From Pseudomonas brassicacearum subsp. neoaurantiaca (GTDB lineage: Bacteria > Pseudomonadota > Gammaproteobacteria > Pseudomonadales > Pseudomonadaceae), in the NCBI RefSeq assembly GCF_013608025.1, contig NZ_VDLV01000003.1, positions 186,001 through 250,000 of the forward strand: a stretch of 64,000 bases of DNA. Direction: 5' to 3'. A program made the position numbers and the translations under genes. Below are positions 26,746 through 36,103 of the stretch, piece after piece (the first letter of the stretch is position 1; every line of letters starts with the position of its first letter). Under the pieces are notes generated by a model. The model was not told the DNA's origin and did not search any database. It saw nothing but the letters and a program-made list of their open reading frames with translations.

Positions 26746-28838
26746 CCATGGACAGCATTTCTCTCCTGTTTAACCCAGGAAGCGTTGCGGTGATTGGTGC
26801 TTCTGGTGATCCATCTAAAACCGCAGGCCGTCCTATTACCTTTCTCAAAAAGCATGGGTTCAAGGGGCGTCTGTACCCGGTCAATCCACGCTACGAAAAC
26901 ATTGATGGGACGATTTGCTACCCGAGCATTTCGGCTCTTCCAGAAGCACCGGATACGGCGATCATTTTGCTGGGCCCTGATCGTGCCAACCAAGCTGTTG
27001 CGGAACTCGCCGCACGAGGCACGCGCGCAGCAATCGTTTTGGCCGGTGGTTACAGTGAAGCCGGTGTGAGTGGAGTGGTGCGTCAGCAAGCTCTCCAGGA
27101 TGCACGTGGGTCAATGCGCATCCTTGGGCCCAATACAATCGGTCTGATCAACCTGACCGAGGGAATCACGTTATCCGCGAGCGGAGCACTGGATCAGGAT
27201 GCTTTGCGGGCTGGCAATATTGCCGTCATCTCTCAAAGCGGCGGCATCCTGGGTTCAATCCTGTCACGAGGTGCAGCGGCGGGTATTGGTTTTTCAAAGC
27301 TTGTTGCGACGAGCAACGAAGTCGACCTTGATGTCGCCGACTTTGTGGAACATCTGGTTGAAGACGAGGCCACTGAAGTCATCGCGTTGTACCTTGAGGG
27401 GCTGCGCGATACTGAAAAATTCAGCCGTGCAGCGCTCAAGGCTCGGGCTGCCGGTAAACCTATTGTGGTCTTCAAAGTGGGCCGGTCAGAAGCAGGTGCG
27501 CGTTCAGCGGCATCGCACACAGGGGCCCTGGCCGGAGCTGACGCTCTCTATGATGTGTACTTCCATCAATTGGGCATCATCCGAGCGCAAAATTTTGCTG
27601 ATCTTCTCGACCTTCCGTTCGCCCTTGCCAGTCGGCGAAGAATGCCAGGGAAGCGAGTTGCGATTCTCACATCGACAGGCGGGGCTGGGACGTTGATCGC
27701 CGACGCCTTGGGCGTCAGTGGTTTTGATACTCCGCCGCCAGGCCAATTCACGGCGGGACGACTGCGGGATCTCGATATCGGGGATCAAGCAGTGCTGGAT
27801 CGCAACCCGATTGACCTGACGCTCGCAGGCTTGCAGCCAGAAATTATGCAGCAGGCTATGCGTATCCTCTTGGAGAGCGAGGACTACGATGCAGTGGTGA
27901 GCGTCGTTGGTTCCTCTGGTGTAGCTCGTCCATCGCTCATGGCTGACGCCATACGGGAAAGTCAGCGAGACAGCGCCAAGCCAGTCCTGGCCTATGTCAG
28001 TCCGCATGCCCCCGATGCGTTGCTCCGCATCAACAGTAACGGTGGCGTCGCCTTCACCGCACCAGAATCCTGTGCAAGCGCATTGCTGGCTCTTCAAATC
28101 ACCAATGCCGTGGAGTCCCACGTCGAAGAGCAGATAGCGGCTGGTGTCGTTGCAATGAATGCAGCTGAGGTCGATAGCCTTCCTCCTGGCACCTTGAACG
28201 AGCTGCAGAGTAAGACCTTGTACGCTCGATTTGGCGTACCGGTGACGCGGGAGGTCGCAGTCGAAAACGCTGAGCAAGCGATTGGGGTGGCGCGCGACTT
28301 CGGTGGCTCGGTTGCCCTGAAAGTTCTGTCTGATCAGATCACGCATAAAACCGAGGTCGGTGGAGTCGCCCTCGGTTTGACCGAAGACACGATCGCCCAA
28401 GCCCTTGATGAAATGCGGCTAACTGTTTCCTCCAAGGCGGGGATCGTACCCGACCGCTTCCTAATTCAGGAGATGGTCGGCAGTGGCCATGAACTCATCT
28501 TGGGCTTCCATCGTGATCCTCAACTTGGCCCAGCGTTGCTCTTAGGTATGGGAGGCGTCGCGGCGGAGTTGATCCGGGATACGACCATGCGTTTGCTGCC
28601 CATCGATCGGCAGCAGGCCACAGCAATGCTTAAGGAGTTGAAGACATTCGCGCTGCTGGACGGCTATCGGGGCGCACCGAAGGCAGATGTCAGCGCGGTA
28701 GTGGACTGCATCCTTGCCTTCTCCAACATGGCTGAGGTGCTGGGTGAAAAACTTCAAGAAGCTGAAATCAATCCTTTGCGGGTGTTTGACGAGGGCCTAG
28801 GCGTAAGAGCTGTGGATGGCCTAACCGTCCTCAACTGA
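26742..28838 (+). CDS. NDP-forming acyl-CoA synthetase family protein
   Basis: A 698-residue protein with three parts: a CoA-binding domain (NPGSVAVIGASGDPSKTAGR), a succinyl-CoA-ligase-like domain with the catalytic His loop SHTGALAGADALYDVYF, and a C-terminal ATP-grasp domain (ALKVLSDQITHKTEVGGVAL, then EINPLRV). It activates a carboxylic acid to its CoA thioester, using a phospho-His intermediate. It is coupled to the crotonase before it. Substrate is unknown. The palindrome at 28845 follows its stop. Confidence 0.9.
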   Translation: MTMDSISLLFNPGSVAVIGASGDPSKTAGRPITFLKKHGFKGRLYPVNPRYENIDGTICYPSISALPEAPDTAIILLGPDRANQAVAELAARGTRAAIVLAGGYSEAGVSGVVRQQALQDARGSMRILGPNTIGLINLTEGITLSASGALDQDALRAGNIAVISQSGGILGSILSRGAAAGIGFSKLVATSNEVDLDVADFVEHLVEDEATEVIALYLEGLRDTEKFSRAALKARAAGKPIVVFKVGRSEAGARSAASHTGALAGADALYDVYFHQLGIIRAQNFADLLDLPFALASRRRMPGKRVAILTSTGGAGTLIADALGVSGFDTPPPGQFTAGRLRDLDIGDQAVLDRNPIDLTLAGLQPEIMQQAMRILLESEDYDAVVSVVGSSGVARPSLMADAIRESQRDSAKPVLAYVSPHAPDALLRINSNGGVAFTAPESCASALLALQITNAVESHVEEQIAAGVVAMNAAEVDSLPPGTLNELQSKTLYARFGVPVTREVAVENAEQAIGVARDFGGSVALKVLSDQITHKTEVGGVALGLTEDTIAQALDEMRLTVSSKAGIVPDRFLIQEMVGSGHELILGFHRDPQLGPALLLGMGGVAAELIRDTTMRLLPIDRQQATAMLKELKTFALLDGYRGAPKADVSAVVDCILAFSNMAEVLGEKLQEAEINPLRVFDEGLGVRAVDGLTVLN

Positions 28839-28844
28839 AACTCG

Positions 28845-28867
28845 CCTGTTCCATTCTGTGGAACAGG
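28845..28867. promoter_or_regulatory. IclR-type operator before the ABC transporter operon
   Basis: Perfect palindrome with 9-bp arms CCTGTTCCA and TGGAACAGG around the spacer TTCTG. There is no T-run, so it is not a terminator. It matches the site at 25819 and lies upstream of the leader ORF and ABC genes, pointing to shared control. Confidence 0.65.
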
Positions 28868-28942
28868 CTGATTGACCCTCGTGGTCGTCGTCTCATAATC
28901 AAATCAGCTTCATCAACGACTCATAAAAACAAGTAGGTCGCT

Positions 28943-29041
28943 ATGAACACGAGATTTCAAGCAGGTTGGGTGACTTCGCTGAGTAGTAATTTTGGCATCG
29001 ATGCTGGTGTGTCGATTCATCGTTCTCAGGTCGGGGGTTAA
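28943..29041 (+). CDS. Small leader ORF before the ABC transporter genes (32 aa)
   Basis: ATG at 28943 with AAGTAGGT upstream. The peptide begins MNTRFQAGWVTSLSSNFGID and stops 2 bp before the ATPase ATG. The close spacing suggests translational coupling or a leader peptide. It has no recognised domain. Confidence 0.35.
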   Translation: MNTRFQAGWVTSLSSNFGIDAGVSIHRSQVGG

Positions 29042-29043
29042 CC

Positions 29044-29871
29044 ATGTCAGTCGCACTCAAAGCTGTTTCTCATCCAATGGGGGCTGACCGCGTCGACGGT
29101 GCCACCTCGCTTATTCAGTTCGCCGATGTCTCCAAGTCGTTCACCGTCAAGGGCGTGCCCAAGCAGGCATCTCACAGTATTAACCTCGCCATTCGCAAAG
29201 GTGAAGTCGTCACGGTAGTGGGCCCATCAGGCTGCGGCAAATCGACGTTACTGAACATGGTTGCGGGATTGTTTACCCCTACCACTGGGCAAGTGATTTA
29301 CGACGGCAAGCCGGTTACCGGAATCAACGGGCGCACCGGGTACATGACTCAAAGTGACCATCTGCTCCCTTGGCGCGACGTGGCAAGCAATATCGCTGTC
29401 CCTCTCGAAATCCGTGGTCTGTCTAAAGCAGAACGCCAGTCCCGAGTGCAGGAGTTGGTGAAGCTAGTAGGGCTTGAAGGTTTCGAACGGTCGTACCCAA
29501 GCCAACTGTCAGGCGGGATGCGCAAGCGTGCGGCGCTGGCCAGGTTGCTGGCCTACGATCCGGAAACACTGCTAATGGATGAGCCTTTTGCCGCCCTCGA
29601 TGCTCAGTTGCGTATGCGGATGCAGACGGAGCTGTTCCGACTCAGTCGACGGCTGAACAAGACAGTCATCTTCGTTACCCACGACCTGGATGAGGCCGTT
29701 GCCCTTGGCGACCGTTGCCTGATTTTCGCTGGTCGACCAGGAACGGTCGTGAAGGACGTTCCGATTCCTCTGGGGGATGAGCGAAACATCCTCCAGCTTC
29801 GTAAAGACCCACGATACCACCAGCTCTGCGGAGACCTGTGGGACTTCATGTCGCCATCGCTTCAGGACTGA
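29044..29871 (+). CDS. ABC importer ATP-binding protein (NitT/TauT/SsuB family)
   Basis: A 275-residue protein. Walker A GPSGCGKST, Q-loop MTQSDHLLPWRD, signature LSGGMRKRAALAR, Walker B LLMDEPFAALD and switch VTHDLDEAV are all present. It energises uptake through the permease encoded next; the binding protein gene follows. The TauB/SsuB-like family imports sulfonates, nitrate, aromatic acids and related anions. The operon is probably under the IclR-type operator at 28845. Confidence 0.9.
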   Translation: MSVALKAVSHPMGADRVDGATSLIQFADVSKSFTVKGVPKQASHSINLAIRKGEVVTVVGPSGCGKSTLLNMVAGLFTPTTGQVIYDGKPVTGINGRTGYMTQSDHLLPWRDVASNIAVPLEIRGLSKAERQSRVQELVKLVGLEGFERSYPSQLSGGMRKRAALARLLAYDPETLLMDEPFAALDAQLRMRMQTELFRLSRRLNKTVIFVTHDLDEAVALGDRCLIFAGRPGTVVKDVPIPLGDERNILQLRKDPRYHQLCGDLWDFMSPSLQD

Positions 29872-29897
29872 TTCAACCCTTTGTGAAGGATAGAACA

Positions 29898-30665
29898 ATG
29901 AAAATATTCCTTGGCCGTTTAGCGATTTTTATCGTGCTTTTCACCTCTTGGCAGGTTGCATCTGGCCCATTGATCGACCCATTCTTTGTCAGCTCACCTG
30001 TTGAAATTGCCTCTAGATTTTACGATTTGGTTGCTAGCGGCAGGCTGGTCGCTCATGGCTGGATTACTGTCGTTGAAACGCTGGCCGGCTTCGTTCTCGG
30101 TGCGTTTGCCGGTATTTCAGTTGGGCTCCTGCTTGGTCGCAACGAACTACTGGCGAAACTGCTCGACCCCATCCTCATATCGATCTACAGCCTTCCGAAA
30201 GTCGCCTTGGCGCCGCTGTTCATTATGTGGTTCGGCATTGGCATCGAGATGAAAATCATCCTGACGGCGACGATCGTGTTTTTCTTGGTATTCCTCAATA
30301 CCTACAGCGGAGTCCGTGCCGTTGACCGCGAGCAGCTGGAGATCTTGCGTCTGATGGGTGCCAAGGAGCATCACCTGATTAGCAAGGTGGTCTTCCCCTC
30401 TGCCATCCAGTGGGTGTTCACCGGCCTTAAGTTGTCGGTTCCTTACGCACTGATCGGAGCCATTGTCGGTGAAATCATGGCCGCCAATAGAGGGCTCGGC
30501 TATCTGCTCCAAGACGCAGCAGGCCAATTGGATACAGCGGGAGTGTTTGCGGCCTTGGTCGCCATCATCGCGCTTGCCCTGATTCTTCAGGCAGTCGTGC
30601 GATGGGTGGAAGCACGGTTGATGCCCTGGAAGAAGGATCTCAACGAACGCGAAGCTTCAGTATGA
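29898..30665 (+). CDS. ABC importer permease (TauC/SsuC family)
   Basis: A 255-residue membrane protein; the ATG at 29898 with AAGGAT upstream is preferred to an upstream frame from 29838. About six helices. The cytoplasmic EAA-type loop is LEILRLMGAKEHHLISKVVF, the contact to the ATPase. It forms the channel of the importer with its neighbours. Confidence 0.9.
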   Translation: MKIFLGRLAIFIVLFTSWQVASGPLIDPFFVSSPVEIASRFYDLVASGRLVAHGWITVVETLAGFVLGAFAGISVGLLLGRNELLAKLLDPILISIYSLPKVALAPLFIMWFGIGIEMKIILTATIVFFLVFLNTYSGVRAVDREQLEILRLMGAKEHHLISKVVFPSAIQWVFTGLKLSVPYALIGAIVGEIMAANRGLGYLLQDAAGQLDTAGVFAALVAIIALALILQAVVRWVEARLMPWKKDLNEREASV

Positions 30666-30701
30666 CCTGTCCATAAACCACAACAAGAAACAGGTGAATT
30701 T

Positions 30702-31697
30702 ATGTTTTTCAAAAAAATCGTAGCCAGCGCCGGTCTTTCTGCAGCCCTAGCACTGTCTTCCGTGGTAGCTCATGCGCAAGAGATCAAGGTTGCTCTGGGT
30801 ACCGACGGTTTTGTTCACATGCCGTTGTTCGTGGCCGTTGATGGGGGCTTCTTCAAGGCCAAGGGTCTGGAAGTTGAGCTCATAAAATTCAAAGGCGGAG
30901 GCGCTGCGACCTCAGGTCTGGCGAGTCGCAGTGTCGAGTTTTGCTCCTGCGCCATTCAGAACTCAATCAACGCAAAAGTTAAGGGCGCCGACCTAACCCT
31001 CTTGGCGCGAATGGTCGGTCAATACGCTAGCAACGTGGTTATCAGCCAGGAAAAAGCTGCGGCTCTTGGGATCACCTCTGACACGCCGATTGACCAGCGC
31101 TTGAAAGCGATGAAAGGGCTCAAAATCGCGGTAAGTGGCGCCGGTGGAAGCGCGGATTTTCTTGTCCGATTCCTCGGCGAGAAAGCCGGGCTATCAGCGG
31201 AGAAAGACTTCACCCTTCTGTATCTGAACAGTGCGAGCGCCATTCTCACTGCTTTCTCTCAAGGTCGGATCGACGGTTTTGCGTTGTCGTCGCCAACCTC
31301 TGATAGCGCCATCTTGGAGCACCGAGGTTTCACGCTGCTGGACATGGCCGATGGGCAAGTGAAAGAGCTGGATGGGTATCCGTCCATTGCGCTGAGCGCT
31401 CGCACGGATTGGGCAACAGACAATTCGCAAACCGTTAAAGCCTTCATGGGCGCCTTATCCCAGGCAACCACACTGATTAACGAGCACCCTGATCAGGCCA
31501 TGAAGCTTGTACGGAGTCGCTTCGAAGGTACTCCGGACGATGTCTACGCCGCCGCTTGGAAGTCCAACAAGCACTCATTCCCTCAGACTCCCTATCTGAG
31601 CGAAGAGGATGTCGCCAGGGCGATCCGCTTCCTCGGAAACGTGCAAGGCCAGTCGATACCTGGTACCGCAACTGACTACATGACCTCGATGCGTTAG
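30702..31697 (+). CDS. ABC importer periplasmic binding protein (NitT/TauT family)
   Basis: A 331-residue protein with a Sec signal (residues 1-25, ending VVAHA). The mature part shows the NMT1/TauA-like fold: GTDGFVHMPLFVAVDGGFFK, then LKGLKIAVSGAGGSADFLVR. It captures the substrate in the periplasm for the permease. The family and the neighbouring OprD porin and CoA ligase suggest an aromatic or other carboxylate. Confidence 0.9.
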   Translation: MFFKKIVASAGLSAALALSSVVAHAQEIKVALGTDGFVHMPLFVAVDGGFFKAKGLEVELIKFKGGGAATSGLASRSVEFCSCAIQNSINAKVKGADLTLLARMVGQYASNVVISQEKAAALGITSDTPIDQRLKAMKGLKIAVSGAGGSADFLVRFLGEKAGLSAEKDFTLLYLNSASAILTAFSQGRIDGFALSSPTSDSAILEHRGFTLLDMADGQVKELDGYPSIALSARTDWATDNSQTVKAFMGALSQATTLINEHPDQAMKLVRSRFEGTPDDVYAAAWKSNKHSFPQTPYLSEEDVARAIRFLGNVQGQSIPGTATDYMTSMR

Positions 31698-31730
31698 TCG
31701 AACCCAAACTACCTGAATGAAGCTTAGCCA

Positions 31731-31752
31731 CGCCGCCCAGCTAAAGGCGGCG
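31731..31752. other. Intergenic GC-rich hairpin between binding protein and porin genes
   Basis: CGCCGCC-(8 nt)-GGCGGCG without a following T-run. It may stabilise or process the polycistronic mRNA, or give partial termination. Confidence 0.4.
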
Positions 31753-31778
31753 AGGTGAAGTGCTGCCTGGAATAACGT

Positions 31779-33026
31779 ATGAATAATAAGAATTGTGTTG
31801 GGGCATGGGGACTCGTTGGCGTGATCTGCCCTTGGTTTGGCACGCCTCAAGCAGCAGGCTTTCTTGAAGATGCCAAGGTAGATGTGGAGGCCCGAAATTT
31901 CTACATGAACCGCGATTTTCGAGACGGGTCGGGTCAATCAAAGCGCGACGAGTGGGCCCAGGGCTTTATCCTCCGAGCGCAGTCGGGCTTCACCCCAGGC
32001 ACGATAGGGTTTGGTCTTGATGCAATCGCAATGGTTGGGCTAAAGCTGGACTCTAGTCCGGATCGGACAGGCACCGGTATCTTGCCCGTCCACGACGACG
32101 GACGCGCTCCGGATGAATACTCCAAGGCCGGATTGACCGCAAAAATACGCGCCTCGAAAACCGTGCTCAGATTCGGAACGCTGATCCCCAAGCTCCCGAC
32201 GTTGCAACCGAATTTTGGGCGCTTGCTTCCTCAAACGTTCCAGGGGGGAATGGTTGAGTCGCGAGAGTGGAGTGGGTTAGAGCTGGTCGGCGGGCACCTC
32301 GATCGAGTCACTGATCGAGATCAGACGGCAGCCACAGGGCTATCGTTGAACAACAAAAATCGGCGGTTTTCAGGAACGCTGGATGCTGGTTCGTTCGACG
32401 TTGGTGGCGCGGCTTACCGCTGGGATAAAGCTCAGCTCACCTATCAACTGGCTCGGCTGGAGGACGTTTACCAGCAGCATTTCTTCGGCTTGCAGACCTC
32501 ACAGGAGGGTAGCTGGGGACGATTCAAATCTGATGTTCGCTTCTTCGTCAGCGACGACACGGGTCACGCTAATGGTGGCGATATCGACAACCGGGCATTG
32601 AGCGCGATGGCCACCTACGAATGGAAGGGCCACGCCTTCAGCCTAGGGTATCAGCAAATGTTCGGCAGCTCCGCGTTCCCCTATGTTGACGGTACCGATC
32701 CCTACCTGGTGAATTTTGTGCAGGTTGGGGATTTCGCTGAAAAGAACGAGCGTTCCTGGCAGGTACGTTACCAGCGTGACCTCGCTCCTTGGGGCCTGCC
32801 GGGAATGACGTTCATGACTCGTTACCTGAAAGGCTCCAACGCTGAGGTTCTAGCGACAGATGACGGTCGCGAGCACGAGCTGGACATCGAGTTGCAATAC
32901 CGCGTCCAGTCCGGGCCCTTCAAGGCTCTTGATATCCGTCTTCGTAACGCGATCTACCGAGCAGATTTTACCCGCGACACCAACGATACGCGGGTAATCG
33001 TGAGTTATCCCTTCTCGATCCTTTGA
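31779..33026 (+). CDS. OprD-family outer membrane porin
   Basis: A 415-residue protein with an N-terminal signal-like segment ending near QAAGF. OprD family marks: VEARNFYMNRDFRD, GLTAKIRASKTVLRFGTL, LPTLQPNFGRLLPQTFQGG, and a C-terminal strand ending in F-x-I-L. OprD/OccK-type channels pass carboxylates and basic amino acids through the outer membrane. The position after the ABC importer suggests it supplies that importer. Confidence 0.9.
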   Translation: MNNKNCVGAWGLVGVICPWFGTPQAAGFLEDAKVDVEARNFYMNRDFRDGSGQSKRDEWAQGFILRAQSGFTPGTIGFGLDAIAMVGLKLDSSPDRTGTGILPVHDDGRAPDEYSKAGLTAKIRASKTVLRFGTLIPKLPTLQPNFGRLLPQTFQGGMVESREWSGLELVGGHLDRVTDRDQTAATGLSLNNKNRRFSGTLDAGSFDVGGAAYRWDKAQLTYQLARLEDVYQQHFFGLQTSQEGSWGRFKSDVRFFVSDDTGHANGGDIDNRALSAMATYEWKGHAFSLGYQQMFGSSAFPYVDGTDPYLVNFVQVGDFAEKNERSWQVRYQRDLAPWGLPGMTFMTRYLKGSNAEVLATDDGREHELDIELQYRVQSGPFKALDIRLRNAIYRADFTRDTNDTRVIVSYPFSIL

Positions 33027-33087
33027 TACCTTGGCTGGCGTCGAGGGATCGCTGCTGGCCGCATGTTTGACACATGAGGAAGCCTCC

Positions 33088-35151
33088 ATGGAATTTTCGG
33101 TAAACCTTAGAACTGTCGATGAAGTCGGCGTCATCGAAATCAGTAATCCTCCCGTCAACGCCTTGTCTCAGCGTGTACGAGAGCAGTTGTTGGATTGCAC
33201 CATCCGCGCTCAGGCTGATTCTCAGATCAAAGCCATCGTAGTGGCGTGTACCGGGAGTACCTTTGTGGCCGGCGCAGATCTCAAGGAATTTGACCTTCCA
33301 TTGGGCCCTCCTCATTTGCCCGATGTTCTGCGAGTTATTGAGGACTGTATCAAGCCTGTTGTCGCAGCCCTCCACGGTTCGGTATTGGGGGGAGGATTGG
33401 AGCTCGCCTTGGCTTGCCATATGCGCGTCGCTCTGGATACCTCAATACTGGGGCTGCCAGAGGTCAGTCTGGGGTTGATACCAGGTGCGGGCGGTACACA
33501 ACGATTGACCCGGTTGTGTGGGCACCGGGTCGCCGTGGATATGGTGATCGGGGGTGACCGTCTCAACGCCACTCAGGCTCGAAATGCTGGCCTGGTGGAC
33601 TCGGTTGTGTCTGCGGATGTTTTGGCGGCGGCCATCTACGAAGCCAAGGCCATGACTGCCGCAAGCAAAGAGTGGTCTCGTACACGGGATCGTGTGCCAC
33701 CTGAGAACGATGCTGATCAACTTCAGCAAAGGGTGTCAGCTCTGCTCAGCAAAAAGAAGGGTGAGCACGCTCCGGCGAAAGCGCTTGAGGCCATTAACGC
33801 TGCGCTTTCTCTCCCATTTGATGACGCGATGGCACTCGAACGCGCCATGTTTGTTGAGTTGCGGCAGTCCGCTCAAGCCAAGGCTCTTCGCTATGCTTTT
33901 TTTGCCGAACGAGAATTGGCAGGTCGTGTTCGTAAGCTCGCAAGCGTTAGTGACGCTCCGTCGGTTCAGGAGGTCGCGGTCATCGGCTCCGGTACGATGG
34001 GTACCGGCATCGCCATCTGCCTTGCCAATGCAGGAATCAGCGTCCAACTCATCGATGTCCAGGACGCCGCCTTGAACAAGGGAATGCAGGTTGTTCAGGA
34101 GTACTACCGCGATGCCCAACTCAAAGGCCGCCTGAGTGAAGAAGACGCTGCTGCTCTTTGTGCGCTCATCAAACCCAGTAATGTTCTGGCGTCGGTAGCC
34201 TCTGCTGATCTTGTCATCGAGGCGGTTTTCGAGGACATGTCCGTCAAGCGTGATGTATTCCGTCACCTGGATGACCTCTGCAAACCTGGGGCGGTGCTTG
34301 CAACCAACACGTCCTATCTGGATGTGGAGGCAATCGCAAACTGCACGAATCGGCCCCAGTATGTACTCGGTATGCACTTCTTTAGCCCTGCGCCAGTGAT
34401 GAAGCTTTTGGAGGTGGTGCGCACGCCTGCGACCGATAAGGGCGTGTTAGCTTCAGTGCTTGTCTTGGGTCAACGCTTGGGGAAGGTCACCGTCGCGGTT
34501 GGCGTTTGCGACGGCTTTGTAGGCAATCGCCTTCTTGCTGCTCGCGAGCGTGAGGCGATGTTCCTTCTGGAGGAGGGCGCAACACCCGAGCGCGTGGATC
34601 GCGTGATGCGGGACTTCGGTTTCCCAATCGGGCCATTCGAGCTTCGTGATATGGCTGGGGTAGATGTCGCCTGGCGTAATCGTCAGGGACGGCTTGCTCA
34701 GCTTACGGAGCGAGAGCGCCGCTGCGACTGGGTAGACAAACTTTACGCCGCTGGGCGCTTGGGGCAGAAAGCATCAGCGGGTTTCTACCGCTACGAGGAT
34801 GGAAGCCGCCGTGCCCAGCCCGACGCCTGGATCGAGGATGTATTGAATCAGCATCGCCATGCCTTGGGTATCCAGGTGCGCCACATCACAGACAAGGAGA
34901 TCGAGGAACGCTGTCTCTTCGCGATGATCAACGAGGCGGCTTGGTTGCTGGACAACAACATCGTCGAAAAAGCGAGTGACATTGATCTGGTGTGGCTCAA
35001 AGGGTACGGATTTCCGAGGCATCGTGGAGGATTGACCTACTACGCCGATCAACTCGGCTTGAAGCACATTTTGAAGTCGCTTCGATCATACAACCGAGAC
35101 GCCGGCGCCGAACTTGCTAGTTATCTTGGCGAGCGTTCGACGTTTCTGTGA
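33088..35151 (+). CDS. FadB-like bifunctional enoyl-CoA hydratase / 3-hydroxyacyl-CoA dehydrogenase
   Basis: A 687-residue protein; the ATG at 33088 has GAGGAA seven bases upstream. The N-terminal crotonase half has FVAGADLKEFD, LHGSVLGGGLELALA and LGLIPGAGGTQR. The C-terminal dehydrogenase half has the NAD site VIGSGTMGTGIA and the segments NTSYLDVEAIA and GMHFFSPAPVMKL. It carries out hydration and oxidation of an acyl-CoA, as in beta-oxidation or in opening of CoA-activated rings. With the ligase and separate crotonase it completes a CoA-dependent degradation route. A strong terminator follows. Confidence 0.9.
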   Translation: MEFSVNLRTVDEVGVIEISNPPVNALSQRVREQLLDCTIRAQADSQIKAIVVACTGSTFVAGADLKEFDLPLGPPHLPDVLRVIEDCIKPVVAALHGSVLGGGLELALACHMRVALDTSILGLPEVSLGLIPGAGGTQRLTRLCGHRVAVDMVIGGDRLNATQARNAGLVDSVVSADVLAAAIYEAKAMTAASKEWSRTRDRVPPENDADQLQQRVSALLSKKKGEHAPAKALEAINAALSLPFDDAMALERAMFVELRQSAQAKALRYAFFAERELAGRVRKLASVSDAPSVQEVAVIGSGTMGTGIAICLANAGISVQLIDVQDAALNKGMQVVQEYYRDAQLKGRLSEEDAAALCALIKPSNVLASVASADLVIEAVFEDMSVKRDVFRHLDDLCKPGAVLATNTSYLDVEAIANCTNRPQYVLGMHFFSPAPVMKLLEVVRTPATDKGVLASVLVLGQRLGKVTVAVGVCDGFVGNRLLAAREREAMFLLEEGATPERVDRVMRDFGFPIGPFELRDMAGVDVAWRNRQGRLAQLTERERRCDWVDKLYAAGRLGQKASAGFYRYEDGSRRAQPDAWIEDVLNQHRHALGIQVRHITDKEIEERCLFAMINEAAWLLDNNIVEKASDIDLVWLKGYGFPRHRGGLTYYADQLGLKHILKSLRSYNRDAGAELASYLGERSTFL

Positions 35152-35166
35152 TCCAACACAGAAATG

Positions 35167-35193
35167 AAAAAGGCGCACTATGTGCGCCTTTTT
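35167..35193. terminator. Bidirectional Rho-independent terminator
   Basis: A perfect 12-bp stem with a 3-nt loop (AAAAAGGCGCAC/GTGCGCCTTTTT) gives a T-run on both strands between two convergent genes. Confidence 0.9.
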
Positions 35194-35207
35194 CGTTGAG
35201 CTTATCT

Positions 35208-36086
35208 TTACTGCTTGTACTGCGTATGAGCGAACTTAGAGATTGCCTCAGCCATGGCCTTGGGCTGTTCTGGCGCCATTGCATGGCCCGCATTTTTCAG
35301 CACCACTACCTGAACTCGGTCACCAAGCATGCTTTTCAGGACACCGGAGAAACGGCGTGGTGCAACCGCATCGGCTTCGCCTTGGAGATCTAGAATAGGG
35401 GCTTTACCAGCAGCGAAGTAGTCATCAACAGGTGTGGTGTTGCGAGCATGCCCTTCGGCGTCGTGAGTTTCCTCATGCCAACCACCAAGCCATACGGTCG
35501 GGTCATTGCCAGGCGCGAAGAAGGCCTTGCGCAGATAGGTTAGGCGCTGCTCTTCAGACAGAGACATATCACCTGCGCCATCGATCGCTTGGCGCATTTC
35601 AGCGTTGATAGGCTTCTCTGTCGAGCCAGGCGGAACCTTGCCAGCTGATGCAGCGGCTAGAACGACCCCGCGCACCAGGTCAGGTCGATCGGCAGCTAGC
35701 ATGCGTGCTGGAAAGTTGCCCCAAGCATGGCCGACCACGACTACAGGGCCCTTATTCTCGTGTTCGACTACTGCTGCTACGTCACGAGCGAAGTCGTGTA
35801 CTGACAGGTTTTCCATGGGCCCTTTGCTTTTGCCGACCCCACGAGGCTCAGGTCTCACTACACGAAAGCCCGATGTCTGCAGATAGTCGGCAACCTTGTC
35901 GTAATCCCGTCCGGAACGGCCTAGGGAGGGCAGCATTACGATGATTGGCCCTTTGCCTTGGGAGAGCACTTCAATTTGCACGTTATCGTAGCTCACAACG
36001 TTGTGCTCAAGCGTGCTGCTCGCCATGGAAACAGCCGAACTAAGTGTCAGCACTGCGCCCAGCATGAAAGAGGAAATTTTTGTCAT
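35208..36086 (-). CDS. Secreted alpha/beta-hydrolase-fold protein lacking the nucleophile Ser (paralogue)
   Basis: A 292-residue protein with a Sec signal (1-22, ending SMA). It is clearly paralogous to 22584-23456 along its whole length (shared RVVRPEPRGV/RVIRPEPRGV, RPDLV, FFAPGNDP, ILDLQGE, GHAMAPE/GHAMAPER). The elbow is VVGHAWGN with Ala121 in place of the nucleophile; acid and His are kept. It is the last gene of the minus-strand operon that starts at 41637. Periplasmic location is expected. The shared substitution shows it is not a random mutation. Confidence 0.8.
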   Translation of the reverse strand: MTKISSFMLGAVLTLSSAVSMASSTLEHNVVSYDNVQIEVLSQGKGPIIVMLPSLGRSGRDYDKVADYLQTSGFRVVRPEPRGVGKSKGPMENLSVHDFARDVAAVVEHENKGPVVVVGHAWGNFPARMLAADRPDLVRGVVLAAASAGKVPPGSTEKPINAEMRQAIDGAGDMSLSEEQRLTYLRKAFFAPGNDPTVWLGGWHEETHDAEGHARNTTPVDDYFAAGKAPILDLQGEADAVAPRRFSGVLKSMLGDRVQVVVLKNAGHAMAPEQPKAMAEAISKFAHTQYKQ

Positions 36087-36103
36087 TTTTTTTGTCCTGA
36101 GAG

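Noticed and set aside
28845..28867. Rho-independent terminator after the acyl-CoA ligase gene
   Set aside because: No T-run follows, and the same arms and spacing recur over the iclR ribosome-binding site, so an operator is more likely.
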